NCBI GenBank assembly: GCA_964488535.1
Contig: CAZAUT010000005.1
Location: 4,397 to 68,396, forward strand
DNA length: 64,000 nucleotides
Direction: 5' to 3'
Source: GWB1-38-13 sp964488535
GTDB taxonomy: Bacteria; Patescibacteriota; Microgenomatia; UBA8517
Shown: positions 15,662-23,711 of the stretch, one piece after another
Numbering within the stretch: position 1 is the stretch's first letter
How the letters are laid out: every line of letters starts with the position of its first letter
The notes under the pieces: generated by a model
What the model saw: the letters and a program-made list of their open reading frames with translations, nothing else
Databases searched by the model: none
What the model was told of the DNA's origin: nothing
Made by a program: the position numbers and the translations under genes

Positions 15662-15988
15662 ATGTGTATGGATGATTGTATTTTCTGCAAAATTGTAAAA
15701 GGGGATGTTCCGACTGAAATCGAAAAACAGACGGACAGGGTAATTGTTTTTAAAGATATACACCCCAGCGCGCCTACCCATCTTTTAATTGTGCCAAAAC
15801 AGCACATAAGGGATATCAGGGAAGCGGAGCCGTATCTTTGGGATGATATAAGAAAAGTTGCCACAGAAATCGCACAAGAGAATAAATTGACAGGTTTTCG
15901 TTTGGCTACTAATGCTGGGGACGCGGCTATGATACCTCATATGCACATTCACTTTTTAGCCGGAATTACCAGTGACCGCTCTGTGTAA
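15662..15988 (+). CDS. HIT-family nucleotide hydrolase
   Basis: A 108-residue histidine-triad protein. It begins DCIFCKIVKGDVP (HINT-type Zn/Cys pair plus the substrate pocket), contains PTHLLIVPKQHI, and ends with the triad motif HMHIHFLAG. Such proteins hydrolyse purine nucleoside phosphoramidates or AMP conjugates. The spacer before it (15434-15661) has a TATAAT at about 15632 and two weak hairpins. It is followed 51 bp later by yqeY. Confidence 0.93.
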   Translation: MCMDDCIFCKIVKGDVPTEIEKQTDRVIVFKDIHPSAPTHLLIVPKQHIRDIREAEPYLWDDIRKVATEIAQENKLTGFRLATNAGDAAMIPHMHIHFLAGITSDRSV

Positions 15989-16039
15989 ATACTTTAGTCG
16001 TATTTTTAGTATTTATTAGTATATCGGTATCTTTCATTT

Positions 16040-16498
16040 ATGATAAAAACTACTATTAACCAACAAATTGCCGAGGCATTGAAGGCGCATGATGAAGCGC
16101 GTTTGACGACGCTTCGGATGTTATCAAGCGCTTTAAATTATGAGTTTATCAACAAACAGCATGAACTTTCCGGTGATGAAGAAATTGCAGTTGTCCGCAG
16201 AGAAGTAAAAAAAAGAAATGACGAAATCGAGTCATACGAAGCCGTTCTGAAAAGCGACCCCGCTCACGTTCAGGAAAAGATCGATAAGGTAGCCCATGAG
16301 ATCGAAATATTAAAGGCCTATCTCCCGCCGGAGATGAGTGAGGAAAAATTAAGAGAAATAGTCGACCAGGCGATCAAAGAGACGGGAGCGAGTTCCATAA
16401 AAGATATGGGGAGGGTAATGGGAATTGTTAAGGCAAAGGTAGGCAATGCAGCGGACGGAAGCAAGATGGCGGGTATTGTCAAGGACAGACTTCAATAA
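16040..16498 (+). CDS. YqeY/GatB-related protein
   Basis: A 152-residue member of the YqeY family, related to the C-terminal tRNA-binding domain of GatB. Family features are LTTLRMLSSALNY, the repeated charged helices with IEILKAYLPPEMSEEKLREIV, and MGRVMGIVKAKVGNAADG near the C-terminus. The exact role is not established; it often sits near translation or rpsU genes. It ends 5 bp before an inverted-repeat element. Confidence 0.92.
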   Translation: MIKTTINQQIAEALKAHDEARLTTLRMLSSALNYEFINKQHELSGDEEIAVVRREVKKRNDEIESYEAVLKSDPAHVQEKIDKVAHEIEILKAYLPPEMSEEKLREIVDQAIKETGASSIKDMGRVMGIVKAKVGNAADGSKMAGIVKDRLQ

Positions 16499-16503
16499 TT
16501 AAA

Positions 16504-16639
16504 GATACCAATATACCAATTGGTGCGAATGATACTAATGAATACTAATAAATACAAATATTGGTTAATGAAAATGTGAATTATTGGCATTTAATTCGTA
16601 TACATTTGTATTATTAGTAAATATTTGTATATTGGTATC
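16504..16639 (+). repeat. 136-bp inverted-repeat element, family B copy 1
   Basis: Bounded by GATACCAATATAC (16504-16516) and its exact complement GTATATTGGTATC (16627-16639). It differs from the copy at 20084-20219 at only 3 of 136 positions. The shared left flank AATTAAA extends the match. No ORF lies inside. The right end is 6 bp before the ybeY ATG. Confidence 0.85.
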
Positions 16640-16645
16640 ATATAT

Positions 16646-17035
16646 ATGATTAGTGTTCTTGTATCAAAAAAAGGTAATTATCCGGTGTCGGCGGTAAAAA
16701 TAAAAAGAGAGCTTACTAAATTCTTTACCGTGCAGGGAGTAGTATCGGATGCGGATGTGAACGTTGCGGTTATCGGAGAGAGTGAAATGCTCCGGTTAGG
16801 GCGGAAATATTTGAACCCTCGCGAAAAACTTCACAACGTCCTCTCATTTGTTCCGGGGGAAGCCAAACATCCTTTTATCGAGACACCGAAAAACATTCTA
16901 CATTTGGGAGATATCGCTGTTTGCTACCCTATTGCGGTTGAAGAAGCCAAAAGAGACGGCGTTTTAGTTGAAGAAAAGGTTATTGAACTTCTTATCCACG
17001 GAGCATATCATTTGTTGGGAAAGCATCACGAGTAA
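16646..17035 (+). CDS. ybeY: Endoribonuclease YbeY (16S rRNA maturation)
   Basis: Metal-dependent RNase acting in 16S rRNA 3'-end processing and ribosome quality control. Recognised by NVLSF-like HNVLSFVPGE, LGDIAVCYP and the metal motif LLIHGAYHLLGKHHE. The protein stops right after this motif, so the usual C-terminal helix (~15-20 residues) is missing, although all three His are kept. The ATG at 16646 is preferred to a TTG at 16625 that lies inside the upstream repeat. 129 residues. Confidence 0.9.
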   Translation: MISVLVSKKGNYPVSAVKIKRELTKFFTVQGVVSDADVNVAVIGESEMLRLGRKYLNPREKLHNVLSFVPGEAKHPFIETPKNILHLGDIAVCYPIAVEEAKRDGVLVEEKVIELLIHGAYHLLGKHHE

Positions 17036-17036
17036 A

Positions 17037-17167
17037 TATCCAATGAACACCAATGTACACAAATCTGCACCAATTTCCAATTGAGGATTTTCATTTAATA
17101 TAATTTCTAAATGTTACTTATTGGTAATTGGTATTTATTTGAAATTTATATATATTGGTATTTATTG
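17037..17167 (+). repeat. Intergenic element, family A copy 3
   Basis: Fills the ybeY-dnaX spacer. Left units CCAATGAACACCAATGTACACAAAT match copy 1 (broken here as CCAATGAACACC and AATGTACACAAAT). The right side has three GGTATTTATT-like complements. It ends 4 bp before the dnaX ATG. Confidence 0.6.
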
Positions 17168-17171
17168 ATGT

Positions 17172-18761
17172 ATGACTACTCTATACTTGAAATACCGTCC
17201 GCAGAAAATTGGTGATTTGGATTTAACCGATGTAAGGGAAACGCTTTTGAAGATTGTTGCATCGGGCAATATTCCGCATGCATTTCTTTTTGAAGGACCC
17301 CGCGGATCGGGAAAGACCTCGGCAGCGAGAATTATTGCAAAAGTACTCAACTGCCTGAAGCCGTTAAAAAACAACGAACCCTGCAATGTCTGCGAGCAGT
17401 GTGTCTCTACAACAAAAGGAACGAATATTGATGTTATCGAATTGGACGCAGCTTCCCACAGGGGTATTGACGATGTGCGTCTTATTCGCGAGTCGGTTAA
17501 ACTTGCTCCGGCGAAAGCCGGTAAGAAAGTTTACATTATAGACGAAGCTCATATGCTTACGGCGGAAGCATCGAACGCATTGCTTAAAACCCTGGAAGAG
17601 CCTCCCAGTCATGTTGTATTTATACTGGCAACGACCAATCCCGAAAAACTTCTTGATACGATAAAGTCGCGGACGGTGCGCATTGTTTTTAAAAAGGCGA
17701 GCGAGGAGGAAATTATAAAATCGCTTGTTGATGTTTTGGAAAAGGAAAACAAAAAATATGATAAAAAAGTTCTTGAACTGATTGCCAAAAATTGCGACGG
17801 TTCTTTTCGTGATGCGAAAAAGATTTTGGAGGAACTGATATTAAAAAATTTTATTAACGATATTGCCAAAACAGAAGAATATTTTTACAACAGAGGAAGT
17901 TTTGATATTGATGATTTTTTTCACGCTCTCTCTGAAAAAAATATCAATAAAACCGCAAGTATACTGAAAAATGCTGAAAACAGAGGAGTTCCAGCTAAAT
18001 CGGTATATGTTCAAACAATCGGTAAATTAAAAGATGTTTTACTTATACATATTCAATCAAAGCAACCGGACTCCGGACTTCCAAAAAAAGACAACCTCCT
18101 TCTTTTGGAAATATTTATTGCTTACTGGAACGGTTACCAAAACGATGTCTCGGAATATCTGCCTCTTTATATGGCGTGTTCGAGATGGTGTTTCGGACAG
18201 GATAACGAAAACGGCAAGAACGGTATTAATAAAAAGGCAGATTCAACCCATCCTTCCGGACGGGTAAATCCGGATAAAAGTAAAGAAATGAATCCAGTCT
18301 TAAATATAAATTTTAAGAGCTCTTCGGTAGGCAAAGACCATTCGGTAACGCTTAATGAACACACAAACGACCACATAGAGCTCTCGGACGATCTATGGAA
18401 GCGTACGCTGTCTTTAATAAGAAATAAAAATGCTTCGACAGAAGCTCTTCTCAGGGCTTCGAAACCGATGGGTTTTGAGGGCGGGAGACTTTCTTTGGGT
18501 GTATTTTACAAATTTCATAAAGAAAAACTAGAGTCACTGCCCCACAGAATATGCCTTGAAGACAGTTTGCGTGAGGTGATCGGTGAGGAGATAAAAGTCG
18601 AGTGTTTTTTAACCGAACCGCAGTTTGAAAAAAAATTGGATACGGCTAAAGACGAAAGCCAAAACATACATCCTGCTTTGACAAAGGACAGTGAAGTAAT
18701 TTTGTCGGATACCGACGATCTCGACCTGATGAAACTGGCCGACGAGGTATTTGGTAGTTGA
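17172..18761 (+). CDS. dnaX: DNA polymerase III gamma/tau subunit
   Basis: Clamp-loader ATPase. N-terminal YLKYRPQKIGDL, Walker A GPRGSGKTSAAR, a Cys4 zinc module (CLKPL...CNVCEQC), Walker B/DEAH in VYIIDEAHMLT, sensor 1 LATTNPEKL, and the SRC-like TIKSRTVRI. Domain III follows to about residue 340. The C-terminal ~180 residues are low-similarity, Asp/Ser-rich, as in tau tails. 529 residues. It is the first gene of a dnaX-ybaB-recR group, a common bacterial arrangement. Confidence 0.95.
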   Translation: MTTLYLKYRPQKIGDLDLTDVRETLLKIVASGNIPHAFLFEGPRGSGKTSAARIIAKVLNCLKPLKNNEPCNVCEQCVSTTKGTNIDVIELDAASHRGIDDVRLIRESVKLAPAKAGKKVYIIDEAHMLTAEASNALLKTLEEPPSHVVFILATTNPEKLLDTIKSRTVRIVFKKASEEEIIKSLVDVLEKENKKYDKKVLELIAKNCDGSFRDAKKILEELILKNFINDIAKTEEYFYNRGSFDIDDFFHALSEKNINKTASILKNAENRGVPAKSVYVQTIGKLKDVLLIHIQSKQPDSGLPKKDNLLLLEIFIAYWNGYQNDVSEYLPLYMACSRWCFGQDNENGKNGINKKADSTHPSGRVNPDKSKEMNPVLNINFKSSSVGKDHSVTLNEHTNDHIELSDDLWKRTLSLIRNKNASTEALLRASKPMGFEGGRLSLGVFYKFHKEKLESLPHRICLEDSLREVIGEEIKVECFLTEPQFEKKLDTAKDESQNIHPALTKDSEVILSDTDDLDLMKLADEVFGS

Positions 18762-18771
18762 AAAAATAGAT

Positions 18772-18881
18772 ATAATGCTAATATACTAATGAGTACGAAT
18801 GCTTCCAATACCTACAAATATTATTAGCAGGATTTGTAGCAATTAGTTGTATTCGTTCATATTTGTTGATAAGTATTTTTT
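18772..18881 (+). repeat. Intergenic inverted-repeat element between dnaX and ybaB
   Basis: AT-rich element with ATACTAATGAGTACGAATGC-type units on the left and complementary CGTTCATATTTGTTGATAAG-type sequence on the right. It resembles family B in unit structure but is diverged. It ends ~6 bp before ybaB. Confidence 0.5.
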
Positions 18882-18886
18882 GATAT

Positions 18887-19171
18887 ATGTTTGATAAATT
18901 TAAACAGGCTCAAAATTTAATGAAGATGCGCTCCCAAGCGCAGGCCCTGAAGAAGAAACTGGAAGAGATAACTCATACCGAGGAGGCTAATGGTGTAAAA
19001 GTTACCGTCAACGGCGCGCAGGAGGTAATCCGTTTAGAGATTGATGGGGCGGACAGGAAAGACATCGTTGACGTTATAAACCGCGCCTATAAAGAAATTC
19101 AAAAGGCAGCTGCGAAAAAAATGATGGAAGAAGGCGGTGGCCTTAGCGGTCTTCTGGGAGGGATGAACTAG
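18887..19171 (+). CDS. ybaB: YbaB/EbfC nucleoid-associated protein
   Basis: Small DNA-binding protein of 94 residues. It has the family layout: an N-terminal helix (FDKFKQAQNLMKMRSQAQALKKKL, seen as KQAQNLMKM and ALKKKLEEI), VNGAQEVIRLEID, and a Gly-rich end (GGGLSGLLGGMN). It sits between dnaX and recR, the classical context. Confidence 0.93.
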   Translation: MFDKFKQAQNLMKMRSQAQALKKKLEEITHTEEANGVKVTVNGAQEVIRLEIDGADRKDIVDVINRAYKEIQKAAAKKMMEEGGGLSGLLGGMN

Positions 19172-19382
19172 GCCACACTTCCTTATCCTCTCTTTGACAC
19201 TTTCTAAACAGCTTGCACGAATCAGACGTGAAGCGACATACGAAACCACCACCCTGAAGAGGCGCACCCATTGTGGAACAATTACATCCTTTGCCTTTGT
19301 TCTTTCTTTCTCGACAAGGGTTAGGGAAAGTGCACGTTACACCACCAACACCCACGATCTCAAAAGGACTTCCTTGAGTCAT
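19143..19382 (-). CDS. Possible small Cys-rich protein, antisense
   Basis: A 79-residue minus-strand frame with seven Cys (TCTFPNPC, KGCNC, FVCRF, DSCKLFRKC). It overlaps the 3' end of ybaB by 29 bp and is divergent from recR. Cys-rich small proteins with similar CnnF...C spacing occur at 62177 and 62621, which makes this more plausible, but the region could also simply be non-coding. No other plausible frame covers 19172-19428. Confidence 0.35.
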   Translation of the reverse strand: MTQGSPFEIVGVGGVTCTFPNPCRERKNKGKGCNCSTMGAPLQGGGFVCRFTSDSCKLFRKCQREDKEVWPSSSLPEDR

Positions 19383-19428
19383 AATATTGCCCTGTAATAT
19401 AGATTCAAATTCCTATAAAATCAAACGT

Positions 19429-20076
19429 ATGAGGATTCCAAAGGCCATAACCGATATTATTGATTCTTTTCAAAAACTTCCCGGAATTGGACCCAAATCC
19501 GCTCAACGATTGGCGTTCTATCTTCTTCATGTTCCGCAATACGAACTTGATTCATTTGCGCAGTCGCTAACAAACCTCAAGAAAAATACGGTTTTATGCT
19601 CATCTTGCAAAAACGTTACCGAATCTGATCCATGTCCGATCTGTCTTGATACTTCACGCGACCAAAATACGATAATGGTTGTTGAGCAGCCGATCGATCT
19701 TTTGGCTTTTGAGCGTTCGGGGAAATACAAAGGACTTTATCATGTTTTGCACGGGGTTATTAATCCGCTTGAAAATATCGGACCAGATGAGATCTTTATA
19801 AATGAGCTGGTAAAAAGAGTAGAACCCGCCTCCGCTGGAAGCTACGGTGAGGTAAAAGAAATTATCATTGCCACTAATCCCACCATGGAAGGGGATGCGA
19901 CGGCGATGTATATTGTAGGTAGGGTAAAAGAGTCCTTCGGCTCCGCTCAGGATAAACAAGAGGGCGAAAAGGTAAAAGTTACACGGCTGGGCATGGGGAT
20001 TCCGACGGGAGCGGATTTGGAATATGCGGACGAGGCAACATTAAAAGAAGCGATAGCGGGAAGAAGAGAGATGTAA
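19429..20076 (+). CDS. recR: Recombination mediator RecR
   Basis: Works with RecF/RecO to load RecA at gaps. HhH motif LPGIGPKSAQRLAFYLL, Cys4 zinc finger CSSC...CPIC, then a Toprim domain (VVEQPIDLLAFE, IIATNPTMEGDATAMYI) and the conserved end VTRLGMGIPTGADLEYAD. ATG 19429 is used; the frame extends upstream without similarity. Residues ESFGSAQDKQEGE, just before the final domain, come from an inserted repeat, TCCTTCGGCTCCGCTCAGGA (19933-19952), also present in related form between genes at 24466. Confidence 0.95.
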   Translation: MRIPKAITDIIDSFQKLPGIGPKSAQRLAFYLLHVPQYELDSFAQSLTNLKKNTVLCSSCKNVTESDPCPICLDTSRDQNTIMVVEQPIDLLAFERSGKYKGLYHVLHGVINPLENIGPDEIFINELVKRVEPASAGSYGEVKEIIIATNPTMEGDATAMYIVGRVKESFGSAQDKQEGEKVKVTRLGMGIPTGADLEYADEATLKEAIAGRREM

Positions 20077-20083
20077 AATTAAA

Positions 20084-20219
20084 GATACCAATATACCAAT
20101 AGGTGCGAATGATACTAATGAATACTAATAAATACAAATATTGGTTAATGAAAATGTGAATTATTGGTATTTAATTCGTATACATTTGTATTATTAGTAA
20201 ATATTCGTATATTGGTATC
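20084..20219 (+). repeat. 136-bp inverted-repeat element, family B copy 2
   Basis: Same terminal 13-bp inverted repeats as copy 1 (GATACCAATATAC / GTATATTGGTATC) and 133 of 136 identical positions. The left end follows the recR stop by 7 bp and the right end precedes the next ATG by 8 bp, just as in copy 1. Confidence 0.85.
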
Positions 20220-20227
20220 GTTTACTT

Positions 20228-20698
20228 ATGTTTAATCAAAAACCCCCAACAAAAAAGAAAGATGATACGGGTTTTATAAGCCGGGTTATCGGTGCTGTGA
20301 CCGAAGAGACGGAAAAGTTGTTCGACAGTTTAGTTGGGCAAGTTACGGGAGACAGTACCGCAAACGCCGATCAATCTAACCCGATTGCAGAGGCGATGCA
20401 GCAGAAGACCGAAGTAGAAGGAATTGAGAAACAAAACAAAATCAATAGAGTAAGAAAACACATAAGAACACAGGAGGCACTCGATAACGAACTGAAAATG
20501 ATCAGACAGAAAGCGATGGAAGCTGAAAAGGCAAGAGCAGAAGAAACCGAGCGTCAATTTAAGGTCATTGACCCAGGGGAGTCAATGGAAGAAAAACCAC
20601 TGCCTCTGACTTCAAAACCAAAGCGGGGAATGATGCAAGGTAAGCCCGGTACCTCCAAAGGCGAAACCGGACCAGAGGTAAGAAAGAGCAAACAGTGA
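20228..20698 (+). CDS. Hypothetical coiled-coil protein
   Basis: 156 residues, highly charged, no signal peptide or membrane segment. The middle (about residues 60-115) is a predicted coiled coil (KQNKINRVRKHIRTQ, then EALDNELKMIRQKAMEAEK). The ends are Pro/Lys/Gly-rich and probably disordered. Its position behind recR and repeat copy B2 gives no functional hint. I know no named family. Confidence 0.65.
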   Translation: MFNQKPPTKKKDDTGFISRVIGAVTEETEKLFDSLVGQVTGDSTANADQSNPIAEAMQQKTEVEGIEKQNKINRVRKHIRTQEALDNELKMIRQKAMEAEKARAEETERQFKVIDPGESMEEKPLPLTSKPKRGMMQGKPGTSKGETGPEVRKSKQ

Positions 20699-21130
20699 GG
20701 TAGGCACTAGGATTACCAAGTTCCCATAAGTTCCTCTAAATCCCCATACATCCCCATAAACTCCCTTAAATTCTAGTAGTGTCGCTGCGACCCCGTTGGA
20801 TGTTTACCCCCTAATAGGGGAAGCAATCTCAACCAAGCCCTATAGCCAATCAACTCGAGTTTGTAGTAACAAACAAGAGTTTTTGAATATACAATCTCTT
20901 ACGAAGAGTTGCAAACTTGAGTAAGAGGAGTATATCCCCTACGGGGTGATATCGTATCTACACCTTGATACTCCCATTATCTGAAAAATTGTGCCATATT
21001 GGCAATGCACGTGCATGATGATTATGTCACTTTTTAATAATTTAACATCTTGATAATAGAGCAATTTTTTAAAATATTCTATCTGATTTCCCGATTACCT
21101 AAAATTCTTATTGAGATATAATCTGATTTG
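20699..21130 (+). other. 432-bp non-coding stretch with strong RNA-structure potential
   Basis: No convincing ORF. 20717-20775 holds about five 10-bp units of the type TCCCCATAAA. Around 20811-20970 several stems can form: CCCC-TAAT-AGGGG; GTTTG-TAGTAA-CAAAC inside ACTC/GAGT; and a compound hairpin ATATAC...CTCTTAC...GTAAGAG...GTATAT followed by CCCCTACGGGG. AACTCGAGTTTG can also pair with CAAACTTGAG further down, an alternative fold. This could be a stand-alone RNA gene. I looked for RNase P, tmRNA and SRP RNA signatures and saw none. The last 60 bp carry the promoter of the Nudix gene. Confidence 0.45.
21117..21122 (+). promoter_or_regulatory. -10 box of the Nudix gene
   Basis: TATAAT ends 8 bases before ATG 21131, again the leaderless geometry. 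Confidence 0.55.
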
Positions 21131-21529
21131 ATGAAAAGAAATCATTTGGCAGGTTGTGTAATTTTGAATGAAGAAGGTAAATTGTTATTGATTCATAGAA
21201 ACACTCGAAAGAGGGTCCAATGGGAAATTCCCGGCGGGAAAATGGAAGAAAAAGAAAAACCACAAACAACCGCTAAAAGAGAGGCAAAAGAAGAGCTTAA
21301 TGTTGAAGTTGAAATTGTCAAAAAACTGGGAAGACATGAATTCAGTGAAGATGATTTCATCGGGGACTACACTTGGTATCTCGCTTTGATAAAATCAGGA
21401 ACTCTAAAACTAATGGAATATAAATTTGATGATATGAGGTATTTTTCATGGGAAGAATTAAACATTATGTACGACCAATTATCGGCAAATACGAAAAATT
21501 TGGTTAAGGCATGTTTTGAGAAAAAATAG
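21131..21529 (+). CDS. Nudix hydrolase
   Basis: 132-residue pyrophosphohydrolase with a complete Nudix box: GGKMEEKEK...REAKEEL. Start region AGCVILNEEGKLLLIHR is typical of MutT-like enzymes that clean oxidised or surplus nucleotides; the substrate cannot be told. The next gene (GNAT) begins 10 bp later, so they are likely co-transcribed. Confidence 0.9.
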   Translation: MKRNHLAGCVILNEEGKLLLIHRNTRKRVQWEIPGGKMEEKEKPQTTAKREAKEELNVEVEIVKKLGRHEFSEDDFIGDYTWYLALIKSGTLKLMEYKFDDMRYFSWEELNIMYDQLSANTKNLVKACFEKK

Positions 21530-21539
21530 AAATATAAAA

Positions 21540-22046
21540 ATGACAAAAGTTGGTTTAAATATCAGAAAAGCAAATAAAAAAGATGCACAATCCATCGCAA
21601 AGGGGTTCAAAAATGCGTACCTGCCTCTTTTTAAGGAACAAAACCTTTCCCAGACGACGATTAATGAAATGTATTTTCTTAACGACGAGTCGCATATATT
21701 GGACAGATTAAATAATAATTATTTTTTTATAGCAGAAGAAAGGAAAAACAAGGAATTTGTTGGGGTCATAGGTTTAAGAAAAGATGATTCCTCAAATGTT
21801 CACAACAGAATCTCTACATTTTTTGTTTTGGAAAAGTACCGTGGCAAGGGGATTGGTTCAATGCTTTTTGGCAGAGTTCTTATTGAAGCTAAAAAATTGG
21901 GAGTGGAAAAGTTGGTGGTTAGTTCAAGCATCGCGGGAGCAAAAATATATACCCATTGGGGATTTAAAAAAGTGAGAGATATTGTTAAAAACTTTCCAAA
22001 TGGTGATAAATATAGAAATATTTGGATGGAGCGATATTTAAGATAA
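21540..22046 (+). CDS. GNAT-family N-acetyltransferase
   Basis: 168 residues. The acetyl-CoA loop is KYRGKGIGSMLFGRV (R-G-x-G-x-G/A), preceded by TFFVLEKYRG; the end AKIYTHWGFKKVRD is typical of motif B. ATG 21540 is chosen because the longer frame overlaps the Nudix stop. The acceptor substrate is unknown. A probable terminator follows. Confidence 0.88.
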   Translation: MTKVGLNIRKANKKDAQSIAKGFKNAYLPLFKEQNLSQTTINEMYFLNDESHILDRLNNNYFFIAEERKNKEFVGVIGLRKDDSSNVHNRISTFFVLEKYRGKGIGSMLFGRVLIEAKKLGVEKLVVSSSIAGAKIYTHWGFKKVRDIVKNFPNGDKYRNIWMERYLR

Positions 22047-22068
22047 ATATTGCTACCCATCAGGCAAT

Positions 22069-22090
22069 GAGCCAAGTTTGGCTCTCTTTC
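22069..22090 (+). terminator. Rho-independent terminator behind the GNAT gene
   Basis: GAGCCAA-GT-TTGGCTC (22069-22084, the central bases form a tight loop) followed by TCTTTCT. The stem is good; the T-run is interrupted. Confidence 0.5.
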
Positions 22091-22167
22091 TCCACAAAGT
22101 AACAAAGTAACTATTAACCAATAATCACCCTCGTCTCCCGTTTTCGTTATGTGGTAGAATTGACTTG

Positions 22168-23592
22168 ATGAACAAGGTTTTTCTATATAACACCCTCACC
22201 CGTAAAAAGGAAGAGTTTGTCCCCATAAATCCGCCTAATGTCGGGATTTATTCCTGTGGTCCGACCGTTTATTGGAATCAGCATATTGGGCATATGTATG
22301 CTTATGTCCACTGGGATATTTTGGCAAGATACCTGCGGAGTATTGGTTATAACGTCAAATGGGTGATGAACATTACCGACGTTGGGCATATGACGGGAGA
22401 AAACGTTGGAAATCCCGACACAGGCGAGGACAAGATGGAAAAAGGTGCGAAGAGGGAAAATGTGAGTGTGTGGCAGATTGCCGATAAATATATTGCTCAA
22501 TTTCTTGATAGTGTTGATAAATTGGGGATAAAAAGACCCGACGTTTTGTGCCGCGCAACAGAACATATAAACGAGCAAATCGAACTTGTTAAAAAGATGG
22601 AAAGTAGAGGTTTTACTTATAAAACCTCAACGGGTATTGTTTTTGACACAAGCAAATTTCCCGATTACGCGGGATTTGCGAAATTAAAACTTACCCACCA
22701 AGATGCAGGCAGCAGGGTAGAGGTGGATCAAGAAAAGAAAAATCCATGGGATTTTCTTTTGTGGGTCACAAACCAGCCGGAGCATATTATGAAATGGGAT
22801 AGCCCATGGGGAGTTGGTTTCCCGGGATGGCATCTTGAATGTACGGCAATGTCAACAAAATATCTGGGGGAGAAGTTTGATATTCATACGGGTGGAAAAG
22901 AACATGTGGCGATTCATCATACAAACGAGATTGCCCAGGGGTTTGGAGCGTTTGGTGCACGGACTGCCAATTATTGGCTTCATAACGAATGGCTGACTCT
23001 TAAGGGCGAAAAGATAAGCAAGAGTTTGGGAAATATGATAACAGTTTCGGACGTAATTGAAAAAGGATACGACCCTTTAGCAGTTCGGTATCTTATATTG
23101 AATTCAAATTACAGAAAAGGAATGGATTTTACATGGGAAGCCCTCGAAGCGGCGCAGAGATCCTTGGATAAACTGCGCGAGCAGGTGCTGGCTGCAAAAA
23201 ACCAAACGGAAAGAACGGAATTATCGCCCGAAAAGGAGGACAAAAGAAAAAATCTGCAGGATGATTTCAACGAAGCGTTGTCTGATGATCTGAATGTGAC
23301 AAAAGGCCTATCTATTTTATGGGAAGCGTTAAAAAGCAACATTCCGTCGGGGGATAAGTACGATTTGGCAATTAGTTTTGATGAAGTGTTGGGGTTGGGG
23401 TTAAAGCAAGTATCAGGTATCAAGTACCAGGTATCGGGTAAGATACAAAAACTTATAAACGAGAGAAATAAATTAAGAAATGAGGGGAAGTTTGATGAGG
23501 CGGATTTAATAAGAAAACAGATTGAAGAAAAAGGATACACGGTTGTTGATACGAAAGAGAGTAGCAAAATAATTACCAATAAGTACAAATGA
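22168..23592 (+). CDS. cysS: Cysteinyl-tRNA synthetase
   Basis: Class I synthetase. CGPTVYW with the zinc Cys, the HIGH motif in QHIGHMYAYV, GFPGWHLECTAMS (second zinc Cys), HHTNEIAQ and EKISKSLGN as the KMSKS motif. The start is ATG 22168 (TTG 22165 just before). A TAGAAT box ends 7 bases before the ATG. In the C-terminal part QVSGIKYQVSGK is encoded by a GTATCAGGTATCAAGTACC-type repeat (23407-23438), and the last residues and stop (ITNKYK) are encoded by the left end of a family A element. 474 residues. Confidence 0.95.
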   Translation: MNKVFLYNTLTRKKEEFVPINPPNVGIYSCGPTVYWNQHIGHMYAYVHWDILARYLRSIGYNVKWVMNITDVGHMTGENVGNPDTGEDKMEKGAKRENVSVWQIADKYIAQFLDSVDKLGIKRPDVLCRATEHINEQIELVKKMESRGFTYKTSTGIVFDTSKFPDYAGFAKLKLTHQDAGSRVEVDQEKKNPWDFLLWVTNQPEHIMKWDSPWGVGFPGWHLECTAMSTKYLGEKFDIHTGGKEHVAIHHTNEIAQGFGAFGARTANYWLHNEWLTLKGEKISKSLGNMITVSDVIEKGYDPLAVRYLILNSNYRKGMDFTWEALEAAQRSLDKLREQVLAAKNQTERTELSPEKEDKRKNLQDDFNEALSDDLNVTKGLSILWEALKSNIPSGDKYDLAISFDEVLGLGLKQVSGIKYQVSGKIQKLINERNKLRNEGKFDEADLIRKQIEEKGYTVVDTKESSKIITNKYK

Positions 23593-23706
23593 ACACCAAT
23601 AAGTACAAATAAATACAAATGAACAACACAGTATCAATAAACACGAGTAATTAAATTGGAAATTGGTAATATTTGTATATATTTGAAATTGGTACTTATT
23701 CTCTTT
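23573..23706 (+). repeat. Intergenic element, family A copy 4
   Basis: Begins inside the last codons of cysS (ATTACCAATAAGTACAAATG) and ends with TTGAAATTGGTACTTATTC. Several 11-bp units AAGTACAAATG/AACACCAATA are tandem. The element therefore supplies the cysS stop codon. Confidence 0.65.
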
Positions 23707-23711
23707 CTGCC

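Noticed and set aside
19172..19428. SRP RNA, RNase P RNA or tmRNA in the ybaB-recR gap
   Set aside because: I looked for GGAAGGAAGCAGCC-type SRP, GAGGAAAGTCC-type RNase P and tmRNA end motifs on both strands and found none. A plus-strand 67-residue ORF at 19194 has no protein-like character.
20717..20775. CRISPR array
   Set aside because: The units are ~10 bp, imperfect and without spacers.
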